A stretch of DNA of 64,000 nucleotides from Nitrosocosmicus sp013114705 (GTDB taxonomy: Archaea; Thermoproteota; Nitrososphaeria; Nitrososphaerales; Nitrososphaeraceae), in assembly GCF_047711275.1 (NCBI RefSeq), contig NZ_JBLNIG010000004.1, forward strand, positions 1 through 64,000. Direction: 5' to 3'. The notes beneath the pieces were generated by a model, which was not told the DNA's origin, ran no database searches, and saw nothing but the letters and a program-made list of their open reading frames with translations. Shown here one piece after another: positions 1 to 8,677 of the stretch. A program made the position numbers and the translations under genes. How positions within the stretch are numbered: the first letter of the stretch is position 1; each line of letters opens with the position of its first letter.

Positions 1-126
1 TGTATAATATTGTCTATATGTCTTACAGAATATAGATTCTTTAACGGTGAGATATTGATATATTTTAAATAAATTTTATCCTTTTAAAAATATTTGTTTT
101 TATACTCCATTATAATAAGAGATTTA

Positions 127-970
127 TGAAAAACAAATTCAAAGGCACAATAATTGTATCACTGTTTGTCCTTTCAGCAATACTAACCTCATTCTATCAA
201 TTTCAATCATCTTATGGTTTTCTTGGCCGATGCGTAATAGAAGCGATGGAAAGGCCCCAATAGCTGTTTCTGGAAACAACGTCTATGTTGCATGGTGGGA
301 AAATATAATGGAAACTATGAGGTGATGTTTAAGGCATCAAAGGACGGCGGTCAGACATTTGGCGACAAGATTAACCTAAGCAATTCTCACCAATGGAACT
401 TCTGTGGAAGCAGATATAGCAGTGTCAGGAAATAATGTATATGTTACTTTTGCAGATAACAAAACAGGTAGTGCTGATGCTTATATCATGACTTCAAACG
501 ATAATGGAAAAACATTCAATCCAGTCATAAAACTAACTTGGAGATTCAACGCAACTTTAGCAAACCAAATACCCCTGTCTCAGTTGTATTCATACGATGT
601 GAAAACATCTCCTTATGAGTTCAAGTGGCAGCTTCAGGTAGTAACGTATACGTAATAGCAACAGGAGGCGAAGAAACAGGACATCTTATCAACCGGATGT
701 TGATAAAAGTATCAAACGATAAGCCTAAACTTTTGGTAAGGACATAAATTTGAGCTGATCAGAAGGAGTTGCTTCAGAGCGAATACAAATGGAATCTATT
801 GATGATAAAGGTATAGGTTACCGTGGGATAAAAATATGAACGGTAGATATACACTGATAATGAGAATCAGCGACAACGGAGGACAGAGTTTTGGTGAAAC
901 ACAGGTGATTTCGGCAAATTCTACAACTTCAACAACAGCAAATAATACAAATGCATCCTCATCATCATAA
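127..970 (+). pseudogene. Degraded exported sialidase/BNR-repeat-like protein
   Basis: An ATG at 127 starts a clear signal peptide (basic N-terminus, then a hydrophobic core ending near a Ser-Tyr-Gly). The frame breaks near 232. Protein-like segments then continue in other frames: a VYVAWW-type strand and a KASKDGGQTF motif at about 280-400, a 404-655 segment with NVYVTFADN and SNDNGKTFNP, and a tail with ISDNGGQSFGET that ends in a Ser/Thr/Asn-rich stretch at 970. Repeated S-x-D-x-G-x-T/S-F motifs are typical of BNR/Asp-box beta-propellers of the sialidase superfamily. At least three frameshifts are needed to join the pieces, so the gene is almost certainly dead. Confidence 0.7.
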
Positions 971-990
971 TTCCTATTTTTGTAACTAAT

Positions 991-1008
991 AAATCTACAA
1001 GGATATAA
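991..1008 (+). repeat. 18-bp direct repeat, copy 1
   Basis: The 18-mer AAATCTACAAGGATATAA occurs here and again, identical, at 2435-2452. This copy lies 6 bases before the start of the PsbP-like remnant. It ends in a TATAA-like string. Its role is unknown. Confidence 0.6.
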
Positions 1009-1014
1009 TACAAT

Positions 1015-1835
1015 TTGAGTCAAAGATTATTATTCTCGTTACTATTATTAGTTTTTTTCTCACTTTCGTTAATACTTTTTAATATTTCTGTTGACTCCTT
1101 GTCGTTGTCGAAATCAAACATAATTGATATTAATGCATACAATAATATGGGATCACCTAGAGATTATTTCACAACCATATCGAATATTAGTAATGATAGA
1201 ACTATTAATAATAGCATCGTTGAGAAAGAGGGAGCAGAGCCTTCCCATGTTTATATCAACTCTACCTATGGAATAAAGATAAAGTATCCAGCAGGATGGA
1301 TAGTAGAGGAAAGCGATGCGGCCACCATTTCTCACAATCAGAGTAAATCCCTTAATGTTGTTCAGTGAAATATTAACCCCTATTCAAAGTAGTTACTATG
1401 ATTCAAAAATAGGAGCATCGCATAACAGTATTAGACTGATTGTAGAAGATTATAATACATTTGGTAATTATGTAAACGAGAATATACAAAATTATATCAA
1501 CAAAAATAACTCGAAAGAAAATAACAATAACAAGCTTTTAACTATTGCAAATAAAAGGATAGGAAGCGGCACAGGTTTGTATTGCCATAATTTTGACCTC
1601 CAAAGTTGGAATCAGAATGCTAGTTTAGCAGGCTATCCTGCTCATCAGATATTTTTAGACTATAGTTATGACAAATATAGCAAGGATGCGACTGAAATCT
1701 GGACCATAAAAAATGACAAAATCGTTTGTCGTTGAGTTTGTAGCTCAAGATATTTACTATAATCAATATTTACCCATTGTAAACAAGATACTCAATTCTT
1801 TCCAACAATACTTGCTTAACCTACACTTTTGGTAA
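1015..1835 (+). pseudogene. Frameshifted exported PsbP-like protein
   Basis: Three consecutive frames make one protein. From the TTG at 1015 there is a signal peptide or membrane anchor (residues 2-28), then a short spacer and a YPAGWIVEE motif. The frame changes between 1316 and 1368 and continues to 1735 with EIWTIKNDK. It changes again near 1725 and ends with FVAQDIYYNQYLPIVNK and a KILNSFQ-type tail at 1835. The YPxGW motif and the terminal IxxSF helix are what is seen in PsbP-like exported proteins common in this lineage. Two frameshifts make it a pseudogene unless both are sequencing errors. Confidence 0.65.
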
Positions 1836-1985
1836 TAATTAGCACCATTATTATATCAGTTGATATAAAATCATATGCCGAAATTATGACTAATATCGGA
1901 ATCCATTATAAAGGACTGATATCGTCCTGAAGCCCACCGGGCCCGTTTGATTTTGAGAATAAGGTTGATTTAGGCTTATTTGATT

Positions 1986-2021
1986 AGTATACTGTTTTTG
2001 CATTACAGTATACTGTTTTTG
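1986..2021 (+). repeat. Tandem direct repeat, 15-bp unit at 21-bp period
   Basis: AGTATACTGTTTTTG occurs at 1986-2000 and again at 2007-2021. Two helical turns separate the copies, so they would face the same side of the DNA. It could be a protein-binding site or a chance duplication. Confidence 0.6.
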
Positions 2022-2434
2022 AAAGTCAGGTGAATAGTAAATATCGCAGGCGATACAGTATAGGCCTACCTTCTTAGAATGATTCTTTTGCTCCAACTCT
2101 GATATAAGTAGAGTTTAGACCTTTGTGACAGATTTGGCACTTTGTCATTTAAATTATAATCAAACGACATGCTATTTGATCTTTATGTCAGATGTATTGT
2201 GATCCAAAATGACTTTGAGAAGATTCATTGCGAAGCAAATTCTACTGATGTAGTTGGTGATTTAGTCAATTGGTTTTGACCTCGTATGAACTGAACTTCT
2301 GCTTTTGAGACGATATTGATATCTTCATCGTTGTATCACATATAGAGATGGCTAAAAGCGTTTATGTTTAGTCACTATTGGTGTTGAAACTTCTAGCATC
2401 TAATTTGACTAATTCATATATATAGATGATTCCG

Positions 2435-2452
2435 AAATCTACAAGGATATAA
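2435..2452 (+). repeat. 18-bp direct repeat, copy 2
   Basis: Identical to 991-1008. This copy lies 53 bases before the ATG at 2506. Both copies precede plus-strand genes for exported proteins, but at different distances. Confidence 0.6.
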
Positions 2453-2505
2453 GAGTATTAGAATTTCAGGATCAATCTCATATAGTTCATTGAATAGTTA
2501 AGGGT

Positions 2506-3090
2506 ATGGATAATATTAATAATGCCCAAAAAAACACAAAAGGAATTTTGAGAACGTTCATGATGATATTTGCTATTACATTGGTCCTTTCTATAACAAT
2601 GTCAAATGTATTTGCGGTACCCGCCGAACGTCCGGAGAGTTGTCTGTTTGACGAGACTGCTGGTGAAGACTTGTGGGAATGTTGCTGGACAGAGACCGAT
2701 CCGTCTGATCCAGAGCAAATTGAAATATATAAGTGTCAACATTGTTGGATTGAGAGCGGCGTCGTCGATTGTACTCCGGTCAAACCTGGCCATTCAGGAC
2801 CACCAACGACAAAGGATGATATCTCCCCAGGAGACACAGGGGGTATAGAGCAACCACCTTCACAAAATACACCGCCAATAAAGTCGGATAACTCTGTTGC
2901 TCCAAATGACGATAGTAACATTATAGATGAACAACAATCAAACCCCAACCCACCATCAACTGATCAGCGTGCTCCAGCTGGTAACGTAGGCGTATTAGAA
3001 GAATTAGAAGATTCATCAAATAGTAAATCAGAGGATTCTGTATTTTCAGATAATCAGGGTTTGTTCAATGTGGTTCCACAAAATCCGTAA
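2506..3090 (+). CDS. Exported Cys-rich protein with Pro/Ser/Asn-rich tail
   Basis: This 194-residue protein has a signal peptide at about residues 12-38, ending near VFAVPA. A compact Cys-rich segment follows (residues 46-90: DLWECCWTE, YKCQHCWIES, VVDCTP), then a low-complexity Pro/Asn/Ser/Asp tail to the end. The paired CC and CxxC motifs suggest disulfides or a metal site outside the membrane. I recognise no named family. The ATG is followed by a typical signal sequence, so the start is credible. It is the only intact gene in the decayed first 5 kb and is preceded by the 18-bp repeat. Function is unknown. Confidence 0.75.
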   Translation: MDNINNAQKNTKGILRTFMMIFAITLVLSITMSNVFAVPAERPESCLFDETAGEDLWECCWTETDPSDPEQIEIYKCQHCWIESGVVDCTPVKPGHSGPPTTKDDISPGDTGGIEQPPSQNTPPIKSDNSVAPNDDSNIIDEQQSNPNPPSTDQRAPAGNVGVLEELEDSSNSKSEDSVFSDNQGLFNVVPQNP

Positions 3091-3131
3091 TCATAGATCA
3101 ACCCTATCTCCTTTTATTTTATTGAACCAAA

Positions 3132-3179
3132 CGTATACTAAAACAATTTATTGAGTAGCTTAATATCCGTATACTAAAA
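3132..3179 (+). repeat. Pair of 12-bp direct repeats
   Basis: CGTATACTAAAA occurs at 3132-3143 and 3168-3179, a 36-bp period, at the 5' edge of the startless fragment that follows. They may mark a rearrangement junction. Confidence 0.45.
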
Positions 3180-3488
3180 GTCATATCTCATGCCAAATTT
3201 CTATTCCAACCTGATCCAATTGATGGATATGAATTTAATCCGATTCCTATAGATATTCACTTAGGGATAGTCAAAATCCCTACAGAAGAGCTTCTGTATG
3301 ACGACGCAATAAATAACACTGAAGCTATTATTGTTGGAACGGATAGGAAAGAGGTTCTAAATAGATTACAAACAGTATTTGCTAGGGAATTTGAATGGTA
3401 TGGAAAATTAAAAGAATCAGATGTTCTTTCGATAAATCATGCGACAAGGCAAATATGGTCTCAAATAAGAAAAAACATTAAGAATTAA
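3159..3488 (+). pseudogene. Startless gene fragment of unknown family
   Basis: The frame between a TAG at 3156 and a TAA at 3486 is open for 109 codons but has no ATG, GTG or TTG before the conserved-looking part. The protein reads as real sequence, with FQPDPIDGYEFNPIPIDIHLG, VKIPTEELLYDD and EAIIVGTDRKEVLNRLQ followed by a basic tail. I do not recognise the family. The missing start and the flanking direct repeats suggest a 3' fragment left after a deletion. Confidence 0.5.
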
Positions 3489-3636
3489 CCTCGTTGAGCT
3501 TGAGCCGTTAGTACGTACCCTATTTGCTTTTACATATTTCATTCCCCATATTTGCTGTTTTAGAACTAGAAAGTAACCATGGTGAAACCTATCGACTGAT
3601 ACATGCTGCTTATAAACCCCTCAGGATAGTTAAGAG

Positions 3637-3713
3637 CAACTTTAGCTCCCAATAAAGTTGACTTTGGGCCTTGCATCACTAATTCCACAGTTGCCAAAGT
3701 TGCAAGGCCCAAA
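3637..3713. other. Two consecutive inverted repeats (hairpins)
   Basis: CAACTTTA (3637-3644) pairs with TAAAGTTG (3653-3660) over an 8-base loop. Directly after it, TTTGGGCCTTGCA (3663-3675) pairs perfectly with TGCAAGGCCCAAA (3701-3713) over a 25-base loop. There is no gene here. The 13-bp GC-rich stem is unusual in this AT-rich DNA. It may be a structured RNA, a bidirectional terminator or a remnant of a small mobile element. Confidence 0.6.
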
Positions 3714-3882
3714 AATTTTGTATTTAGTTTCTACAGCATGATAATAGATGTGAATTCATCGTATGAAATCATTAAATCATGACGAGTTAATCTTTCTTAC
3801 GGTTATTGTCAGTTAAAATATATCTAACTTCATTAGCAGATTCTACAGAATTAGTCAAATCTAACGAATCTTGTTTATAATT

Positions 3883-5120
3883 TTAATTTAAACTGTCAGA
3901 GCTTGTATGTTCTTTGAAAGTTTTTATCGTGTCTAACATTTTCTTCCTACCTTGGTGAATCAAATCTCTAATTGCTTTATTTGAAAAGTTAGCATTTTGG
4001 ATACATTGGGTGTTTCAATTCGGTTTCTAGTGATCCTCATTACAGTATGAATCTCCGCTCCATAATTGTGGACCAGTTCGTTATACTCATTTTCTATCTG
4101 TTTGGATTGGAATGGATCTAATCCTTGTTTATCAGCCTTTGTATAAAAGTCAAAGTTGTTCAATTAACTGAATCTGTCTTGTCACAAGTTCAATCATTTT
4201 GATATTGTGTTTTGTCTTGTCTTGTCACTAAATACTATCTCCTTGGCTCTGTCCATCACTTCTACCATATTTGATGACAATCTATCAATTATCCGAGGAT
4301 AGTTTTCAACTATAATGATATGTTTATCATTCCTAGGTGAAGCTACTATTACCTCTCTAACAAGGGTGTTGCTGAGCATACTACCATCCCATGCATACAC
4401 GCCTTTAACGACCTCTATCCATGGAAATCCGTAAACAGGATAAGCAGAGGTGGCTAGTAGGTGATTTGGCTTGATTTGCATTTTCCAGCTATCAAATGTT
4501 AGAGGTTTCGCAGTGAGAACATTTACTGCAGTCAGAATAAGCATTTTGATATCGTTATTAGATTTGTTGATATCTTTATTTATAAATTATTTATTATAGT
4601 CTATATACTTGTCTAGCGTTTTTCTTAAAGGCGAATGATCATAAATATATGTCCAAGTCGCAGGTTTAAAATAATCTTTATCTTTGAATATGTTACTAAA
4701 GTCTCAACGAGGAATAAACATTTTTGGAACAACAAACAATGCTGCATTGTTGGCAGCTGATGGTATGTGTTCGTAGTCAAAGGCTCTTTTGGAAGAATTA
4801 TAAATAAATGCAGATGTTTCTGGAATAATCTCATAATTGCTGTCAGATAATTCATACCAGAATTCCTCAAGGCTTTTTTCAGGATTTTGTTATCTTTACT
4901 TCCTGCAATGATTGTAGCATTAATTCCACCTATCGAAGTGCCGCAACATATCTATTTTTATATTTTCCTCTGCCAAAGCCTTGTAAACTCCACATGAAAA
5001 CGCCCCCAGTGAGCCACATCCTTATAACACTAATACGTTCTCTACCTTTCTACTCGCTGCATGATTTTGATGGCTGTTTGGAACTGTGAAATTTATGTAC
5101 TTTATTGGTTCTCTTTATTT
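3883..5120 (-). pseudogene. Degraded patatin-like phospholipase
   Basis: Read on the minus strand, pieces in several frames form one patatin-family hydrolase. The N-terminal part has VLVL-stop-GCGSLGAFSCGVYKAL, where patatins have G-G-G-x-x-G (oxyanion hole). This is followed by a disrupted GTSIGG nucleophile region near 4940-4960 and GGINATIIAG-like sequence. The block at 4194-4544 carries the intact AYPVYGFPWIEV and the Asp-containing YAWDGSMLSNT (the catalytic D-G dyad). The tail at 3883-4180 has NNFDFYTKADKQGLDP and ends RDLIHQGRKKM. An in-frame stop and several frameshifts mean it cannot make an enzyme. Confidence 0.75.
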
Positions 5121-5515
5121 AAAGACTGTATCCCTATGATTAGAAATAACTTTGACAGTTGAAAAAAATCGAATAGTTTAGACATATTCTTACAAAGCCA
5201 AGTCCATAATACAATAGGAATTAACTTCTTTAATTAGTTTACCTGCTTTTGGACTAATTACTATATGTAAGGCTTAAAACATTACACTAATCGATACCAT
5301 GGCTGTTCAACCAATCCTTTTTACTCAAGCAAAATTATGCTTTTTTTTATTAAATATGAATGACAACTTGATGTCCTTCCAAAGATTCAAAAACGCTATC
5401 GACTCGTGGTTTCTATTTACACTACCATAGGATATGGAATTTCGTACCAATGTGTTTTCACACCCTCTATGAATGTGGCAAACTATCTCTGTTGGATCGA
5501 TACTACAAAAAAAAT
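5121..5515. other. Intergenic stretch, nothing recognised
   Basis: No open frame of note on either strand and no strong repeats. It contains T-rich stretches, including a T8 near 5340. Confidence 0.5.
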
Positions 5516-6064
5516 TTATGGGTTACGCGTGGCAGTATCATTTACGGTATAGGAACCTGTATATACATCACCCTGGGTACTGTGTGCCAGTATCCCACTT
5601 CCATTAAAATTAACAGATCCATTTGTTACATTTTTTAATAGTGTATTTGGTACATACTTCTTGTCTCCTACTTCCCAGATCTTTTTGGTTGCATTAGTTG
5701 GATCTTCTGTTACTTCTTCAAATGATATGACATCTGCAGGTTTAGAAAGATTGAATGTGACTGTCCCTGAATATGTCAAGCCGTCACTTGAATCTTGGAA
5801 GATTATGACTTGATGGGATTCATGTCCCTTTGCATTGTGTGCAATTGAGGTTTGATTTCCTTGCTGACCTACTTCTTTTTCTTCCTCTACCTCTACCTGA
5901 CTTTGTTGTTGTTGCTGTTGCTGCTGCTGAGCTAATACTGTATTTACACTTTCTACAAATACTGTTTGACTAATAATGGCCAGTGTTAAGATCGTCAATC
6001 CTGCTATGAACAAACCATGGCCTATCTCTTTATTGTCATTGTTTAGTTTAGTATCCATTTTCAT
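5516..6064 (-). CDS. Exported protein with a poly-glutamine run
   Basis: 182 residues. The N-terminus is basic, with a hydrophobic segment at about residues 18-45 (FIAGLTILTLAII), then a run of nine Gln (about 46-54) and a short acidic linker. The remainder is a beta-rich domain with YSGTVTFNLSKPADVISFEE, NGSVNFNGSGILAHS and GDVYTGSYTVND. It is likely exported or membrane-anchored by the N-terminal helix. No family with a known function is recognised. The Gln run is encoded mainly by mixed CAA/CAG, so it may vary in length between strains. The gene stands alone. Confidence 0.75.
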   Translation of the reverse strand: MKMDTKLNNDNKEIGHGLFIAGLTILTLAIISQTVFVESVNTVLAQQQQQQQQQSQVEVEEEKEVGQQGNQTSIAHNAKGHESHQVIIFQDSSDGLTYSGTVTFNLSKPADVISFEEVTEDPTNATKKIWEVGDKKYVPNTLLKNVTNGSVNFNGSGILAHSTQGDVYTGSYTVNDTATRNP

Positions 6065-6288
6065 TCAACTTCTATCTTGGTAATTAATATATTTCGTTAG
6101 AAAAATTACTAAACTTGATATCTTCTAACAGGTACTGGATCTCTTTGTGCACCAAGGTTTTGCTATCTTCTTTTGTTGTACAATACTTGTCATACTGTCT
6201 CTTTTATTCAGATACTCGATCGGCTTAGATTCAATGCTACACTGATAAAGTTTGATGACCATATGAAACCATCTGGTAAAATCACAAA

Positions 6289-6510
6289 ATGAAGAAAACA
6301 CATACGTTTAAAAATAAGTTGACAAAATTTGCCCTTTCCTGTATATCATTATTTCTAATTATGCTTGGATTTATCTTTACCATGTATTGGTTCATGTGGG
6401 CTATCTATGTGGTGATTATGCTGTATGTGGGAATGATGATGATGGGACTAGGTGGATTTCTTATGCTTTGGTTGTATATGAGCAAATCGTACTATTACAA
6501 TAAACCTTAA
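6289..6510 (+). CDS. Small Met-rich membrane protein
   Basis: 73 residues with a basic N-terminus (KKTHTFKNKLTK) and two predicted membrane helices (about 14-34 and 37-65). The second helix is rich in Met and Gly (VIMLYVGMMMMGLGG). It ends in a short polar Lys/Tyr tail. No known family is recognised. Met-rich helices can bind copper, but nothing here proves that. Confidence 0.55.
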   Translation: MKKTHTFKNKLTKFALSCISLFLIMLGFIFTMYWFMWAIYVVIMLYVGMMMMGLGGFLMLWLYMSKSYYYNKP

Positions 6511-6576
6511 TAAATTTAAATCATTATAATTAATTGTATCACAGATATTCGAATAAAATGGTAGACATAGAAGTAT

Positions 6577-6786
6577 ATGTCAGAGATTTGTACAAAAAAA
6601 CACAAAGGTAAGAAACAGTACAAGGGCCTTTATTCTATCGGAAAAAAAGTTTATCAGGATAATGGGACCCTCCTTAACGAGGGCATTGCCCTGGACAGGG
6701 AGGCTTTAGAAGTCTTGAGGGCGAAAATCATGGCTATTTTAATACATGAAATACCAGCAATGAGAAATTTAAAAACTTCTTCATAG
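6577..6786 (+). CDS. Small basic protein of unknown function
   Basis: 69 residues: a Lys-rich N-terminus (CTKKHKGKKQYKG), then YSIGKKVYQDNGTLLNEGIAL and a helical C-terminus (REALEVLRAKIMAILIHE). It follows the small membrane protein on the same strand after a 66-base gap. The composition looks coding, but I recognise no family. Confidence 0.4.
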   Translation: MSEICTKKHKGKKQYKGLYSIGKKVYQDNGTLLNEGIALDREALEVLRAKIMAILIHEIPAMRNLKTSS

Positions 6787-6956
6787 AACAAGAATTTAGA
6801 AATCTCTAATTGCCAAGGTGTGTGGCAATGATTGAAACTTTCAGACTATTATAGTCTCTTTTACTGGGACTTTTCACATATTTTTTCTAAAACTTTATTG
6901 CTAATGTATTTCAAAAATAATCTTTCAATTAAATTTATTGAGATTTATGGCTTTTC

Positions 6957-8036
6957 TTAATATCTCGTGCGGTTGTCCAATTCATTTAAGATTACTCTTT
7001 TGCCATACAGCACATCCACATTTTTTGGATCGTTCTCTAATGCAAGGTCAAAGTATTTTATTGCCTCTGTATGGTTACCAGAAATACCCAGTGAGAACCC
7101 TTTTACAATTAATGCATTGGTATTAACAGGATCAATCTCAAGTGCTTTGTCAGCATACATAAGAGCACCTGTAAAGTTTCTTAGTTTGTACAGATAGTCT
7201 GCCTTTCCAGTTAATGCAAAGGTGTTGTTGTGATTTATCGAAAGAGCCTTATCCAAGAGGGTAATCGCTTTAGTTTGATTACCCAATTGATCTACGGCCA
7301 AAGCCTTTCCATAGAAGGCATTAGCATTGTTAGGATTAATCAAAATAGCACGGTCAAAGTATCTTATAGCTTCCTCCGGGTTACCCGAAATATCCAATGC
7401 AAAGCCAAGATTGTTTAATGTCAGGCTATTGTTTGGATCTGCTACTAGCGCTTTTTTAAAGTAATCTATTGCATATTGGTGATTTCCTAGTCCATAATGA
7501 GACACACCTTTATCAAATAAGGAACGGTTACTAGTACGATAATTTAGAGTCAATACCTTTTCGAAAATCCTTGTAGCCTCAGTATGGTTACCCGAATTAA
7601 ACAAAATTACACCTTTGCTGGTTAGTGCATCCATGTTATCAGCATCAATATTCAAGATTTTGTCATAGATCTTGATGGCTTCTGTATGGTTACCAAAATT
7701 ATCTATAGTCAAACCTTTACCATGTAATGCTTCGGTATTATTAGGCTCTGTTGATAAAACCTTGTCAAAATATGTTAGAGCTTTAACATAATTCCCAATA
7801 TTATTCATATGCTTTCCTTGACCAATTAATTGACCAATTAAATCAGTATTATTGATAGAACTGGATTCATCTTGTCCAAATACAACCGAATAGGAAAAAA
7901 GTAAGTCATGAGAACTATTTGTAAAAAGTGTTAAACTACTACCTAGCAGAATTGCCCACCCGAGCATATATACTCCCGAGGAAAGGAAAGATGTAAACTT
8001 GAACATCTTATTCATTAAGATATTATTTACGAACAC
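6957..8036 (-). CDS. Exported tetratricopeptide-repeat (TPR) protein
   Basis: 359 residues. A hydrophobic N-terminal segment (about 14-40) is a signal peptide or anchor. From about residue 70 to the end there are eight or nine TPR units of 34 residues, each with the pattern G-N-x-T/Y-E-A-I-x-Y-F/Y-D-K-A/V-L and N-N-x-x-A-L-x-x-K-G. TPR proteins are scaffolds for protein-protein contacts. The partner cannot be read from the sequence. Several units share NHTEAI, pointing to internal duplication. It is transcribed alone, with AT-rich DNA upstream of 8036. Confidence 0.88.
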   Translation of the reverse strand: MFVNNILMNKMFKFTSFLSSGVYMLGWAILLGSSLTLFTNSSHDLLFSYSVVFGQDESSSINNTDLIGQLIGQGKHMNNIGNYVKALTYFDKVLSTEPNNTEALHGKGLTIDNFGNHTEAIKIYDKILNIDADNMDALTSKGVILFNSGNHTEATRIFEKVLTLNYRTSNRSLFDKGVSHYGLGNHQYAIDYFKKALVADPNNSLTLNNLGFALDISGNPEEAIRYFDRAILINPNNANAFYGKALAVDQLGNQTKAITLLDKALSINHNNTFALTGKADYLYKLRNFTGALMYADKALEIDPVNTNALIVKGFSLGISGNHTEAIKYFDLALENDPKNVDVLYGKRVILNELDNRTRY

Positions 8037-8313
8037 TATATAAGATATTTATGTACCTATAAACCGGATACACGGGTTTTTCCTTTAGACCGAAAAATTT
8101 CCTATGGTAACTAATACCCTGAAAATTAAGAATCTTGTAAACTGCGCTTAATAATGCTTGCAAGAATAGATCGCCAAAAATAAATTGAGTATAAAAGAAC
8201 TAGACCAGGAGTGTTCTCATTAGTGGTAAAACAACTCAGCACATCGAAGTGAACTGCTCATTTATGCGGTTGCGTGAAAGTTATTTGTAATCACCTTGAC
8301 AAGAGTAGGCTAA

Positions 8314-8369
8314 GATGTGATGATAACAGCTCGGCTTTTTAGCCGATATACCTTTTGGTACATCACATC
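8314..8369. other. Nested hairpin in an intergenic region
   Basis: GATGTGATG (8314-8322) pairs with CATCACATC (8361-8369). Inside it, CGGCT and AGCCG around a T-rich loop form a second stem near 8332-8345. It lies between two minus-strand genes, 87 bases downstream of the 8456-8677 stop, so it may act as a terminator for that gene. Confidence 0.5.
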
Positions 8370-8455
8370 ATTGTAATTACCTATCATGCCTCTGGTAGTC
8401 TCCTTAAAAAAAGATAATGACTACGTCATTTTGCCTAGCCTAAAATGAAGGCGAT

Positions 8456-8677
8456 TTAGTACCGCTTTATAGTCTCTTCTCTATATTTATTCCTCATTTT
8501 CCAGCCTCGAAATGACCTTGTTCTCAGTTTATAATTACAACATGGACAATATGCATTATCATTCCAGTTTATAAAAATTTCACAAGTACTACATCTTTTC
8601 TGTCCCTCCTCATATCTTGAGGGAACCTCAAAATTCCTTTTTGCCTTATATCGTACACATATTCCATTACAACTCAT
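8456..8677 (-). CDS. Small zinc-ribbon protein conserved in this lineage
   Basis: 73 residues. It begins MSCNGICVRYKAKRN, has a CSTCEIF motif at about residues 31-37 and a CPCCNYKLRTR motif at about 48-58, and ends in a basic tail. The spacing of the two Cys pairs is that of a zinc ribbon. From memory, proteins with the same MSCNGIC start and CxxCxIFI...CPCC layout recur in Thaumarchaeota, often as several paralogues. They are probably nucleic-acid-binding or transcription-related, but that is inference. The ATG is well placed. Confidence 0.75.
   Translation of the reverse strand: MSCNGICVRYKAKRNFEVPSRYEEGQKRCSTCEIFINWNDNAYCPCCNYKLRTRSFRGWKMRNKYREETIKRY

Larger units (their letters stand above)
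1836..2505. other. Intergenic stretch with a short tandem repeat
   Basis: I found no intact gene. It contains the 21-bp-period repeat at 1986-2021 and the second copy of the 18-mer at 2435. A minus-strand reading between about 2340 and 2160 looks weakly protein-like but has internal stops and is not recognisable. Confidence 0.5.

Noticed and set aside
1890..2096. 68-codon minus-strand frame
   Set aside because: It is built largely on the short direct repeat (KQYT twice) and has no protein-like character.
4625..4870. 81-codon minus-strand frame as a separate gene
   Set aside because: It is a frame of the patatin remnant, with parts of its sequence out of frame. Listed under the pseudogene.
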